A stretch of 64,000 bases of DNA from Desmodus rotundus. Taxonomy: Eukaryota; Chordata; Mammalia; Chiroptera; Phyllostomidae. Positions 48,626-60,032 of the stretch are shown in pieces. The stretch lies in NCBI RefSeq assembly GCF_022682495.2, contig NC_071398.1:94019705-94083704 (forward strand), given 5' to 3'. Within the stretch, counting starts at the first letter, position 1, and each line of letters begins with the position of its first letter. Both the position numbers and the translations under genes were made by a program. The notes beneath the pieces were generated by a model. That model made no database searches and was not told where the DNA came from. It saw only the letters and a program-made list of their open reading frames with translations.

Positions 48626-50037
48626 CAGTGGTTCTCGAGCCTTTCACAGACCTTCCCACGGATCCATGAGACCATTTCTAGAAGCTCTTTGAGGTGAAAA
48701 CTCTTTCTCGTAATATTATGCCATTACTTGCCTTCATAGTTACTTATGTTTTTCAATCCAGCTTTACTTAGGCATAGCCTAATGAACCACTACAGGTTAT
48801 TAGTCTGCTAAATACTGAGTGCTTGTCCTTTTGGTCATTGAAGTGACAAAGTGGGGAGTATGCAGACAGTGTGGGTGCCATAAGCCGAAGTGTGATTGTT
48901 CGAGTTAGGAGCTGAACTATCCGCTTTTGCCTTATACCACAGGTTTTGCTTGAAAAAACAACTTCAAAGAGCAAGTAAACTACCGGGTGGGGTGGGGCAA
49001 AAGTAGGTTTGCAGTTGTGAGTATACAAAACACAGAGTTTCTTCTTGCATTATTATTATTATTTAATTATTGTTATTTTCCATGTGAACAACTGTAAACC
49101 TACTTTGCCCCACCCTGTATATTTATACAGACTTGGGTATTTGGCCAGTGTGTTTTTGAAAATGAACATCATGAGCTTGGAAAAGAGTTGACAGTATTTG
49201 TAGCCGATGATAAACTCTGAGCTTTTGAGAGAAAAAAATTGAATATTATTAAAAACTTGTAAATGCCACGGCGAGCTTGACAGCTTCCCGGCGCTTGTAG
49301 ATGTTTCTCATGAGGCCGGCAATGCTCTGAACAAGGGAGAGTTGTTGAAATTGCGTAGTGAAATGCGCCACCACTTGGAACATCTGTGTAAATCCATGAG
49401 ACAATATTTTCAAAATGGCCAGTGCGTGGTATTTCAAAGCCGAGCACCGGTGACAAAGCACATTCACATTTCAAATGGACACTGAAGAGGGGGCGGAGTG
49501 CCCAGTGGAATGCTTCTGTGGCCCCATTGCCACTCCCTTTGAAGAAAGTAACGCTTGCTGAGTTTTGGTGTAGTATCAGAGAATAGCCCCACTTTCTGGA
49601 AATGGCTCCTAAAATTCTGCCGTCTCTCGTAACTTCATCTCTGGGTGAGAGGCAGGATTTTCTTCACGTACTTCGTCCACAGGCACACGTCGCCGCTGTG
49701 TATTTGGTGCAGCAGCAGAGGTGAGAAGCCCCCTGTCGTTTCTTAAGCTGGACACTTATGAGCTGCAAAAAATAGAAGATGAGTTACTCCTTGCATTATT
49801 TTTTTATCATAATAATATTGTTTCTTTTCATAAAATATATGGTTCGTATGAACATATATGGTGGGTTTCTTACAGGTTTCAAACAAATTAAGGGATATTT
49901 AAAACATGTTTCAGCTCTGGCTTTGAATGAGGTAAACATTGATAAATGTAGCCCACGTGAGCAAAAGCTATTGTACTTTTTTCAGTAATTTTTCAGAAGG
50001 CAGTGGTTGCTGAGACCAGGAAGTTGGAGAACCCCTG
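48626..50037 (+). pseudogene. Fossil hAT (Charlie-like) transposase
   Basis: The ends CAGTGGTTCTCGAGC and GGAGAACCCCTG are hAT-type terminal inverted repeats. Between them are in-phase but scattered transposase blocks: FELGAELSAFA at 48899-48931, RLGYLASVFLKMNIMSL from 49129, LAEFWCSIRE followed by a stop at 49554-49586, and AGFSSRTSST at 49652-49681. The last two match the dimerisation region of domesticable hAT transposases (EFWCSI and CEAGFSS motifs). Frameshifts, several stops and a mariner-type insertion make it dead. This is a transposon pseudogene, not a host gene. Confidence 0.8.
48983..49117. repeat. Mariner MITE inside the hAT transposase fossil
   Basis: Inverted termini CGGGTGGGGTGGGGCAAAAG on the left and CTTTGCCCCACCCTG on the right continue into a longer inverted pair (GTAGGTTTGCAGTTG with CAACTGTAAACCTAC). 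TA dinucleotides flank it at 48981-48982 and 49118-49119. Removing it joins the transposase sequence around 'aaacta', consistent with insertion into a TA. Confidence 0.9.
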
Positions 50038-50178
50038 ACCGAGGTTGCGTGGCTCCTCAGGTGGGGACTGACCCTATATTCCAGGAAGCATGAAGTGTCT
50101 TTCACGTGAACGTTGGCATCCCTGGCTTACAACGCCCCCAGCAGTGACATCAGTTGGCATTCCTGCTCTTTGCTGGCC

Positions 50179-50654
50179 CAGAGATTTTCAGCCCTTCTCA
50201 TCTCATGGCACACACAAACTAATTGCCAGAATTCTGCGGCACACCGAAACGTGTATTTTCTGCCCATCTGACAAACACAGGCCCAATTTTGATTCATCAC
50301 TGGACAGCTGTTGCTGTGTCGGCTGTTGTCATGTTTGTTTGACAATCAGAGGGAAGAGTGGCCAGTGCCCCTGACTAAATGGTCACGGGTTGCATGTTTG
50401 TTTTTTTTAAAGATTTTATTTATTTTAGAGAGGGGAAGGGAGGGGCAAAGAGAGGGAGAGAAACATCAGCATGTGGTTGCCTCTGGTGCACCCCTTGTTG
50501 GGGATCTGGCCCACAGCCCAGGCATTCCCTGAGTGGGAATCGAACCGGCAACCCTTAGGTTCACAGGCCGGTGCTCGATCCACTGAGCCACACCAGCCAG
50601 GGTCGGTGTTGCGTGTTTTAAAAATTCTTGTGGTGCACAGGGTGAAAATCGCTG
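50179..50654 (+). repeat. Non-autonomous hAT element split by a Ves
   Basis: The left end CAGAGATTTTCAGCCC and the right end GGTGAAAATCGCTG are inverted repeats. The interior has 'ctcatggcacacacaaactaattgcc', 'ctgcggcacaccgaaacgtgtattttctgcccatctgac' and 'aattcttgtggtgcacagg'. No transposase frame is present. Confidence 0.75.
50400..50602 (-). repeat. Ves SINE, antisense, inside a hAT element
   Basis: The right end CACACCAGCCAGGG, a B-box and the left poly-T identify it. Target duplications gttgcatgttt (50389-50399) and gttgcgtgttt (50608-50618) flank it, with one mismatch. Its CTCF-like core is lost. Confidence 0.92.
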
Positions 50655-50702
50655 TTCCAGCCAGTGAGCCTCATGCTGGTGCGTATCTGGTAGTCAGTAC
50701 TT

Positions 50703-50770
50703 GATGGATGGATGGATGGATGGATGGATGGACGGACGGACGGATGGATGAATGAATGAATGAATGAATG
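50703..50770. repeat. (GGAT)n/(GAAT)n tetranucleotide repeat
   Basis: TGGA units change to CGGA and then TGAA units in a near-perfect array of about 68 bases. Confidence 0.97.
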
Positions 50771-50984
50771 TATGTTCCTTCCTGGTCTCCTCCTCCTTCT
50801 GCAGCTGTGTTATTGTTGCCGAGTTTTCATCAGTATCCTTTGGAGGATGGGGCTTTGTGCACATACACAAACACACACACTCTCTCACACAAGCTACACG
50901 ATAACTTTTATCAATTTGATGTGCAGTGTTGAGCCCCGCCCCTTCACCCATGTGGGGACTGTCTGGAAGTCAGGAAGCAAGTGT

Positions 50985-51228
50985 GATTGATTAGAACCAG
51001 AGACGTGGAAGTGAAGAGCAAACTGACAGTGACCAGAGGGGAGAGGGGAGGATAATGGGGGAAAGAAGGGGCAGGACCAAGTCAAGGAATGTGTATAAAG
51101 GACCCATGGACATGGACAACGAGGGGGAAGATTGAATGTGGGTGGTGAGGGGTAGGTAGGGCAGGGGAGAGGAATGGGGGAAAAACAGGGACAACTGTAA
51201 TTGAACAACAATAAAAAAAAATCTACAA
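50985..51228 (+). repeat. Bat L1 LINE 3' end with poly(A)
   Basis: The purine-rich 3' UTR 'aaactgacagtgaccagaggggagaggggag', 'gtataaaggacccatggacatggacaacg' and 'gggacaactgtaattgaacaacaataaaaaaaaa' is the end of the L1 family common in bats. It is 5'-truncated and carries an AATAAA signal before the tail. Confidence 0.8.
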
Positions 51229-52261
51229 AACATGGCTCCTAAAGGTGCTTTTGGAGGTGCTTTTTACAGCCACTTTCTTCAGGATTTTGGGTATACCGTA
51301 AGCCTGAAAGGCACGCTGTTATCATTTCTTAAAAGTCACAGGGACACTGACTGAAAGGCTGTGGCATTTAAAGCAACTTTGGCTTATTCCCCAGGGGTCT
51401 CAAGATGAAAGGCGAGGGGGATGGTCGTTGTTCTGAGCCACGTGGAAGGGCTTGCGCTACTTTAGACAGACTCCTAAATCCAAGGCATTTTCACCTTCAT
51501 TTACCACCAGAGGAACGGAGCTAAAAGTTGATTTTTCTCAGGTTGCAGGATGAAGGAACCTAGAGAATAGTCGGGGTTTCTCAAATCTCAATCCCAGACC
51601 GTGCGGTCCTGGGGACTGGACACTTGCAGACTCAGATTCGAGGATTCAAGGCACTTGCTCCTGGCAGATCTCTCTCTGTCTCCCTGGAGTAAATTCCGTG
51701 TCTTCTCATGGCTGGAGGTGATGGGTTTAGGGATTGTGGCTCCTACCAGATGCCACCACTTAGCTCATTTGCAGCATACCAGTATGCCGTGGCTTACCCA
51801 CTGCGGAATTCTTCCCTAAAGTGTGTTTGTGGGAAGGAGCTGGAATCCCATCATACTGTGTAGAGATTCTTTGTATGGGGTGAGGGATCACTAATAACTT
51901 TTCTAAGCATCTGAAAACTTTGGTGCCTCCAAATTGGAGCAGATTGCCCCTCAACCAGTGGGTTAAGCCAGTTCAGAGATAACACCAGACCATTGGGCTC
52001 CACCATCAACTCCTAATTCTACTTGGTCTCAGCCTTGTGCACTATTCATATTTAGTCCAGTAATCTGGCATAGAGAACACATCCCAGAATTTCTCATGAC
52101 CTCGTCACCTGCAAGTTACAGGCTGTGCAAATATGTAATAACCACAGTTTCCACAGGGACTTGATAAAGTTCTAGTAAAACCTAAAGGCAAAGAAAGTTG
52201 ATATTTCATTTACCTGTGAGTCCTTGTTTAATGTCAGCCTTGCCCAATAAACGGTAGCTTA

Positions 52262-52385
52262 TTATTCTGAAATAATGTTAGGCTTACAGAAAAAATGGCT
52301 AAAATAAGGCGGAGATACCCCTATGCCCTTCGCCCAGCTTCTCCTAATGAACTTCTTGCCCAGATGTAACAAATGATCAAAACTA
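52262..52385 (-). repeat. Possible old L1 3' UTR fragment, antisense
   Basis: The segment 'ttaggcttacagaaaaaatggctaaaataagg' and 'atgcccttcgcccagcttctcctaatgaac' resembles the same antisense L1 3' UTR as at 42836. Confidence 0.5.
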
Positions 52386-53884
52386 AGAAATAAGCATTGG
52401 TGGGAGAATATTTTTAGGTGGAACATGGGTTATAGTTTATAATATTTAAACAAATAGTAGAGAATATGTGGTTTAGAAAATAATAGGCATATCAAACTTG
52501 CAATTTTATTGATCTTTTTTTCCCCACTAAGATTTAGGTTAAGCAACAGTTGATGTAAGATAAATTTTAATTTAAAAACCATTAAAGTGACTAAAATTTT
52601 AGGTGGTGTTGGACATGGCCAAATTAAATTATGAAGGTATTACTTGAATGAGTGACCTTTGGGGATCTTAAGTAAATGATTTAGAAACATGATTTACTTT
52701 CTTTGTGTTACTACCTTGGTAGCCACTCCCTGGGTGCTGACTTCCCAAGGTGGCTTTGCTGCTTCTGAGTGCTACTCCTGAGCGACTTGCATTCTCCATC
52801 CAGCAGGTGAGGAAGGTCAGGCCTGAAGTGACAATCCCGTGCTGGAACGAAGCAAAGCGGACTTCCCTGTAGCCTTGCCATTATAATGCAGTTAGATGAT
52901 TATGGTAGTGGTGATGGGCGTTAATGTTCTTCCTAAGAGTGGACATTGGCAAACACTTGGAGATGCTCATACTAGAGGGAGATTGGGGGGGAAATGTAAA
53001 TTACCCAGTGAACGGGTTTTCTCCAATAAAAATGCACAAACTGCTTTCATCTCCAGGCCACCACTCTACCTCCCGGCTGCCGGTTACTGTTACGTCCCCC
53101 CCTGTTCTGTGCAGAGGCGAAGATTAAGAACCCCGGAGCAGGGTGGCTACTTGAGGAGCGTAGATAGGCCCGAAGGGCGTGCAGCCGGCGAGGAGGACTT
53201 GTTTAACTTGCAGGGGGGGTTGCTGACCATATCTGTCTGGTGAAGTGCAGCCTTCCCTCCTCTCTCAGGAGTCAAAATCACTTTAAATAATTTCGTGACT
53301 CATGAAATTCCTTTTTATATTTCCTCCCTCCTTTCTCCTGGCTCAAAAAATCGTGGTTTTCCACGCATGTTCTCCTTGTCAGTGGGTGAAAGCTTGAGAC
53401 CTAGGGCTGAAATTAAGGTTCCCCCAATTTCATTGTCCTTGTAGAGAAGCCAGGAATTTGCTAGATTGAATAATGGCTTCCAGATAGAGCAAAAGTGCTT
53501 TTCGCTACATGGTATGCTTTGTGAAAGTTTTTTTTTTTTTTTTTTTTAAACCAGAGCCTTTCTCGAGGAAAGGAGACTCAATCCCCTTGACTACGAGGTG
53601 CTCTTGCTTTTCCCTGTTTTTTATGTAAAACCTTGGAAACAGAGAGTGATAGTGATGCATAAAGGAATATTTAATTGTTAGTCGCCACTTAACAGTCTCC
53701 TGTGTTTTCCTTCTATCTTTCTATATTTTATATCTGCCCGGCTTTCCAGATCATTCCACATCAATTGGTATTCCAAAGTAATAGCAAGTCCTGGGTGCTC
53801 CGGAATGGTGGGAGAAGGAGTCTGATTTCTAAATGTCAAGCACATGAATGGGAGCGAACTCAGTCTTCTAGTTCTGCCTTGGCT

Positions 53885-54022
53885 GTAGTTTGTTCATTAA
53901 TTTTTTTTATTCTTTTCTTTCTTTTCCTGGGTTGACTCACCACGTAGTCACCAGGGGCAGTGCAAGTGTGACTTAAACCAATACAACAGCGATTCACCAC
54001 TGAGCCACATGCCGACCACCTT
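53885..54022 (-). repeat. Possible decayed tRNA-SINE, antisense
   Basis: A T-rich stretch at left and 'agcgattcaccactgagccacatgccgacc' at right resemble the decayed ends of a Ves-type SINE on the minus strand. The middle does not match. Confidence 0.3.
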
Positions 54023-54884
54023 GCTGAGAATTTGTAAATTTGCTGGTTATGTGTAATTACTAGTTTTATTGCCTCAGAAACAATAACTGCAGAACACACA
54101 TGAGCAAAGGGAGCTGCCTACCTGACCATTAGAGCTAGGGATCGTGGCATGATGGTGTGACAGTCCCCTGTGGCTTTGTTTTACTGGTGGTCACCGATAC
54201 TGTCCCCTGGGTACAGGAGGGGCATCTGGTAAACTGGCACAGTTGTTCGTACTAACTTGGCATGGGAAGCCGCTGCTCCCCTGTGCGCTGTAATGATGAT
54301 GATACGAACCAAACTGTTGGGTGACTTTATTCAGTCAATTGAGACAGCAGAGCACACAGCTGGGCTTTGGTTTAGCCCCCAGCTGCCATGGGTGACATAC
54401 TTATTGTTGGGGTTGAGCGGACCCAGTGATGTCACCCCTCTTCCTCACCCAAGTTCAAAAGCAATCAACAGGCAGAGACAGGAGATAGTGGGAGATGAAA
54501 ACATTACCTTTATGACTGATAAAAACATGCCAGGAGGAGACACGGCTTAGGTATGGCCAAAAGGCTTGCCTAACCTTCTTTGTGACTAACGTTCCCAAAC
54601 ATCAGGCTTCCTGGGAAGTCGACCTGACCCAACGGGGCCCCCGCAGAGCTCAGAGCCGTGGGTGCGCTTCCCTCAGGGATGGTGGCACCCAAAACATAGT
54701 GCGAGGAGTCCAAGGAGCGGAGCCCTGCCAGCTCGGGTCTTTTTCCCACGCTCAACACTCAGATGGGTTTCCCCTCCTCCCACAAGGAGTTCAAGGGCAG
54801 AGACTGGCAGTTAGAGACTAGAGGAGGCTTGTTAGCTGTGGAAGCAAGGACCCAGGGGAGAGCAGCTTCCCCACCACCTCTGCA

Positions 54885-55090
54885 CTCTCTGTGCCAGGTC
54901 CTGTGCTAGGGACTCTGCCTCCATGATGTCACACAGCACAACTGTCCTGTGAAGTAAGTGCTGTTGTACTAAAGGGACTGACGCTTCGTAAGCGTAGTTT
55001 CCCCAAGATCACACAGCAAGAGAGTGAGTGAGTGAGTGAGACCCATCCCTCCATCTGCCTGAGCACAAAGTCTATGCTCTTGGCTGGAGC
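54885..55090 (-). repeat. MIR SINE, antisense, with a GTGA run
   Basis: The order 'ctgtgccaggtcctgtgctaggg', 'cacaactgtcctgtgaagtaagtgctg', 'cccaagatcacacagcaag' is antisense MIR. A short (GTGA)5 repeat at about 55022-55041 expands the middle. Confidence 0.75.
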
Positions 55091-55168
55091 GCTGTGAAGT
55101 CTTAGACCTTTTACATTTATTACTGTTTCTCACCTTAGCCTGCACCTGGACATAGTGCCACATGTCTC

Positions 55169-55383
55169 TTTTTTTTTTAAGAAGATGTTATTTATTTATT
55201 TTTAGAGAGAGGGGAAGGATGGGAGAAAGAGAAGGAGAGAAACATCAACGTGTGGTTGTCTCTTAAGCGCCCTCTACTGGGGCCCAGCCCACAACCTAGG
55301 CATGTGCCCTGACTGGGAATCGAACCAGCAACCCTTTGGTTCACAGGCCGGCACTCAATCCACTGAGCCACACCAGCCAGGGC
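55169..55383 (-). repeat. Ves SINE, antisense, with CTCF-like core
   Basis: The poly-T at left and CACACCAGCCAGGGC at right mark the copy. At 55269-55280 it carries GCCCTCTACTGG, fitting the CTCF core consensus. A short imperfect flanking repeat (c/tatgtct) is seen. Confidence 0.93.
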
Positions 55384-55664
55384 AATATGTCTGTGTTTCT
55401 CTGTTGCACTATCTGCTCAACGGGGGGAACAGTCCTGGCTTAGATGAGAGAACTCTGGCAAGGAATAGGTAGAAAAGGATGGTTATGAACAATAGGTAGC
55501 TGATATATACACGGATACCCAGTGAATCCACATGTGGGTGAAGGACCCACACTTTACATGGGACAATAGCGAGCCATGCTCTTCTCAAAATGTGCTGTAT
55601 GTGTGGGCTGACCTTTCTGGGTGAAGGAGGTTAGCCTTGTTTCCCATGAAATGGTGCTTAGGAG

Positions 55665-55775
55665 ATTCTTTCATTCACCTTGTCCATCCATAAAACACTT
55701 ACAAGGTATCTACCCTGTACCAGGAGGCCTGGTGCTCAATGAGGAGGATGCTTTGGTAGGTAATGCTCGCGTGAC
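55665..55775 (-). repeat. Possible L2 fragment, antisense
   Basis: 'tccataaaacacttacaaggtatctaccctgtaccaggaggcctggtgctcaatg' loosely follows antisense L2. Confidence 0.4.
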
Positions 55776-55899
55776 TTGGGACTATAAGGAACCATCCTCC
55801 TAAAAGGAAAAGTGGTTGAAAGGCTTACAATGTCTGCTCAGCTGTGGTGGGCTCTTGACAGATCTGTTTTCGGCCAGCATAACTCTCATTCTGCTCAGA

Positions 55900-56745
55900 A
55901 ACACTTTTTCACTGCATCTGGCACTAAAAGAAAAACACCGTTTCTTTTATGCGACTCACAATACTTCTGACACCCACTGTGTGGGTTTTTTCCCCACACG
56001 GCCCAATTTTCTAATTCGCTGGGTATGAGCTGGGTGTCCTGATTGCCTGGAATTAGTGCAGACCTCTCTCGTTAAGGTCTCAGTCCTCGGGACTGCCCCC
56101 CACTTCAGATGCCAGTCTCAAGTCCTAGGTTGTCACCTTCTGACCACAGCCCTGTCATTGTTTTCAGTAATTGCTGTAATGGCTCACAGAGTTCAGGGCA
56201 ATGATTATTTACACTTACCTGCTTATTGTGAAGGGTATGATAAAGGAAACGGATGAACAGCCAGGTGAAGAGGTGCATATGATAAGGTGTGGATAGGTCC
56301 CCAAGCGCAGGAGCTCTGTGCCCTTGGAGTTGTGGTGGGCCACTCTCTCAGCCCATGGGTGTGTCCCCCGGCCCAGAAGCTCTGCAAACCTCATGCCTTA
56401 GGGATTTTTATGGAGGCCGCATCATGGAGGCTTGATCGATTACGAACTCAATCTCCAGACGCTGTCCCTTCCCCGGAGGATGGTGGGTAGGGCTGGAAGT
56501 TCCAAGCATCTAATCATGGCTTGGTCTTCTTCCTACTGTCCAGTCCCCGTACGGGAGCCTACCAGGAGCCATCTCGTTAGAACATGAGATGATCCAGCAC
56601 CCAGCACGTTCCAAGGGATGTAGGAGCTGTGTGTAAGAGGCTCCTCACCACTCAGGAAAATAAGAGGGTTTAGGAGCTCTGTGTCAGGAGCCAGGGACAG
56701 AGACCGAATGCATATTTCTTATTAGTCCCAGCTGCCTATCACATC
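55900..56745 (+). repeat. ERVL-type solitary LTR (MLT2-like)
   Basis: Ordered blocks match an old ERVL-type LTR: 'gacacccactgtgtgggttttttcccc', 'ggtctcagtcctcgggactgccccccacttcagatgcc', 'taatggctcacagagttcaggg', 'tttttatggaggccgcatc' and 'gtgtcaggagccagggac'. It ends with a 'gcatatttcttattag' polyadenylation-type segment. No retroviral genes accompany it, so it is probably a solo LTR. The left boundary is uncertain. Confidence 0.6.
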
Positions 56746-57217
56746 GCCACGATGACAGAATCCATTCATTCATTCAGTCCCATGCTTGAAGGTGCCTGTG
56801 AAGACGTGTTTATTTCTCAAGATTCTCCTTGACTGGGGCCAAGTGGAGGGGGACTTTTGAGCTCAAAAGGGTGGTGTTTTGGGAATGCTCTCGCTCATTT
56901 GGTGGTTAGTGAGATTTGGCTTATTTACAAGTATATTGCCTCCTTTCTATTTCAAGTGCGAACATCTCTCGGCTGTCTATGGAAAACTTCCCTAACGTCA
57001 TCAAACCCCGCAATGCAGCCGTGAAAGTGCGTGGGGTATTTAGACGGCCCAGACCGAGGATTGGTGACTCCCTCTGTTGGGGGCGTTTTCTCAGTGGGGC
57101 CCCTGGAAGGGAGACAAGGAAGAGGAGGGGGTGTCTTCCCAGCTGTGTCGTACCTTCTTGCTGCTCTCCGTAGACAAAGTCACTCTATTCCTGTCTACTT
57201 TGGGTCTTCTACTTGTA

Positions 57218-57257
57218 GGCTGGCGCTCAGTCCACTGAACCACACCAGCCAGGGCTC
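57218..57257 (-). repeat. Tailless 40-bp Ves retropseudogene with perfect TSDs
   Basis: Read on the minus strand, the 40 bases start GAGCCCTGGCTGGTGTGG and end GAGCGCCAGCC, which is the first 40 bases of a Ves. It stops in the tRNA-like anticodon-loop region with no body and no A-tail. Perfect 15-bp duplications, ggtcttctacttgta, flank it at 57203-57217 and 57258-57272. Confidence 0.93.
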
Positions 57258-57479
57258 GGTCTTCTACTTGTAATGTTAAAAGAATGATTATTAGGCAGTA
57301 AATCCTAAACACAAGGCTTCCCCCTTATTTCTAATGGACTCCCTGATGTTCAAGAATCCAGGTTATTTCCACAATATCCAGCAGGGCTGTCCTAATCTCT
57401 GCATCCAAAGTGTCCTTGATTGAAGATCTTACGCTTCTGTCAGGACAGGTGCATTGGTCTTGGTTTGGTTTATAGCATG

Positions 57480-57820
57480 TTTTTCCTTCTAGAATGTTCT
57501 CCTCCCTTTCTCTACCCCCTGAAATACCAGTCCTTCTGCAAAGAGCAGCATGAGTCCCTCTCTTTGATAAAGACCTCCCATAATTGCACTATTTCACTTA
57601 GCTATTCCTCATCATCTAAGTCCCACCGTTCTTGTTATCTAACTCACATTATTTTACATGATTTAACTCTTACCCTGTGTTTATTTTTCCTCCCATCTAG
57701 ATGGAAAGCTCACGCATAGGAGGTACTATTTTTCTGTGTCTTCCGCTAGAGCCCTTGTCTGTTAGCACCCAGAACAATGCTCTGCTCTTGGCAGATGCTC
57801 AGTATATAGTCACAGAATAA
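57480..57820 (+). repeat. L2 LINE 3' end
   Basis: 'ctagaatgttctcctccctttctctac', 'agatggaaagctcacgcatagg' and 'gagcccttgtctgttagcacccagaacaatg...gcagatgctcag' follow the order of the sense L2 3' end. Confidence 0.75.
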
Positions 57821-57924
57821 ACGCAGGAGCCCTCATCTGCTGAGGTCCGCTAAATCCTGAGCTCCATTGATAACTCACCCCCGGAAAGGTTTTCAATGGA
57901 TTGTCCTTTTCTTCCCAGCTTTTC

Positions 57925-58080
57925 TGCATGGTGAAGTGGAAAGAGCGTAAACTTTGGTGTCAGAGAATCCACCACTTATTCATTCAATGACCACAGCCAA
58001 GTTTTCCTCAAAGCCCCTAAACATCGGCTGCCTCATCTGCATAGTGGAGATAATACTTTGCTCCTATGAGGGCAGGAAAT
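57925..58080 (+). repeat. MIR SINE fragment
   Basis: Sense MIR order: 'atggtgaagtggaaagagcgtaaactttggtgtc', 'ccaagttttcctcaaagcccc', 'ctcatctgcatagtggagataatac'. Confidence 0.75.
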
Positions 58081-59104
58081 CACTTTTGTGGGGAAGCTGG
58101 CACAGTGGCTGGCACCAGAAAGATGCATCTCCTTGCACCCCACTTGGACTCCACCCAGACGGCACCTTTGCCTCTGCCTTGGATCAGGTGGCTCCCAAGC
58201 GCCCCGTCTGTTCAGTTGTGTCCTGATTGATGAAAGCTTTCTAAGGAAGCTTGACTCGGTGCAAACAAACTCACAAAAACCTCCTCTAAATCTTGTGAAG
58301 TTTAGCTGTCTGAGCACATTAGCATGACAAAACCACCTCAGGACACTGCCATTTGTCCCAGTCCAGTTGAAGAGGGAGCCATGTTGGCTCAGCAAAATGA
58401 CCAAGGGCTCTAAATATATCTGAACCCACAGACTCTTCTTTCTGTGCTTCCCTTCCTCTGGCCCCTTGCCAGCAGCCAGAGACAACTCAGCGACTCCCCT
58501 TCGGCCCCACTACCAAAACTGGGAAGGACCTGATGTAGTTAATGCTGTTCAATGAACTGATTGGAGTTGAATGTGAATTCAGCCAGTGCATTACCTCAAC
58601 CAGCAGTTTTATTTTAAGCCTTTCTGTCTTGTTCCATGATGAGTGATCTCCAGCATCAGCGAGCATGGAGATCTTCTGGAGCAGGGAAATTCTCCAGTCT
58701 CAGTCTGCCTGCCCTAAGGTTGACCTTGAACATGGGATAGGCTAGGTTGGCTCAGGTGGGGCATCTCTCTTCTTCCTTGATGGCTCTGCTCCATCCTCTC
58801 CTGGGGACAGTTGACATGGACTGGGTTCTGGCTCTTGGTCTGGTGGCTGGTGGTGGCTGGCTAGCGAAGTGACTACTGTATGATAGGCCCCTTCAAGCCT
58901 TTAGAAGGTTCTATTCCCTGCCACTGGCACCCTGGAAGGCACCTCCTTCTTCCCTGGAGTGACGTATGTTAACCTTATTCTAAACTCTATCCTTATTTTC
59001 TATTCTGAGACCCATAGATTCACATTTTATGTTTTCCAATATAGTGGATGCTGTTTTAGTTAGCATTTCATTAACAGACTTTCCACACTCTAAAAATCCT
59101 CATC

Positions 59105-59360
59105 AATCACCACAGGCGGAGTGGCGTGGCGGAAAGAGAATTAGGCTGTGATGCAGGAGATCCAGGTCCAGTTTGCACTCATCACTGATGCTCAGCATTG
59201 CGGAGGCCCACCGCTGGGTGCTGGGTAACCAGGGACAGTTACACTGAGCCTGAGCCTTCACAGGCCTTGGAGGTTTGTGTCCCAGCTCTGCCTCCGGATG
59301 ACTGTGACCTTGGACAAGTGCATTCACCTGTCTGGGTTATGTGTAGAATGATGGCATTGG
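59105..59360 (+). repeat. MIR SINE, diverged
   Basis: 'ggcgtggcggaaagagaattaggctgtgatg' is followed, after an unlike insertion, by 'tcccagctctgcctccggatgactgtgaccttggacaagtgcattcacctg', as in MIR. The extra segment between may be a small insertion. Confidence 0.65.
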
Positions 59361-59811
59361 AGTGGGTGGAGCTAACTCCCATTCCAGCTGTCAATTTTAT
59401 GACTCTATGAACAGTAGACGTGCCTTGGAGAATTCATACTTGAAAGTGATATTAGCCCTTCTTGTCTGATACCCGTGAACTCTTTTCTTTGTCTCTTAAT
59501 TATTTCCATCTTAGTTAATGATGTCTGTGGCTGAGAAACAGCCTGAGATGAGCGCCTTGGCTCTCTAATAGGAGGTGCTGCCAGAATTAGAGGTGGTCTG
59601 TTCCCCTTGGTTTCTTGTTTCTGAGTCATGTACACCCCCCATGGTTCCTTCTGTCTTCACTAGCCTTGGACACGCATGTGTCAATAATACCTGTGTGTTT
59701 ATTTCACCCATTAACCTAATTGCTCAGTATTTGTGCTGTGGCTCTTTCGAATCACATCCACAGAGATGTCTTCCTTGAGCTTTCCTGATGTTCACACTCG
59801 TGTTTGCTAAC

Positions 59812-60032
59812 CCTGTGGTTCTCAACCATGGGTGAGTCTATTGCCCCTCCCCACAAAGAACACGTGGCAACCTCTGGAGACATTCCGGTTGCCACACTGA
59901 GTGACGACTGCTCTAGACATCTAGTGGGCACAAGCCGGGAATACCCCCTAACCTCTTCCAGCGCACAGGGCTGCCCCGCCACAAAGAATGATCGGGTCCA
60001 ACCTGTCCCTAGTGCCGACGTGAAGAAACCCT
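59812..60032 (+). repeat. Non-autonomous hAT-type element
   Basis: It starts CTGTGGTTCTCAACCATGGG and ends with a diverged inverted copy (GTGAAGAAACCCTC). Internal 'aacctctggagacattccggttgcc' and 'ctagtgggcacaagccggg' blocks match the common mammalian hAT repeat. Confidence 0.75.
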
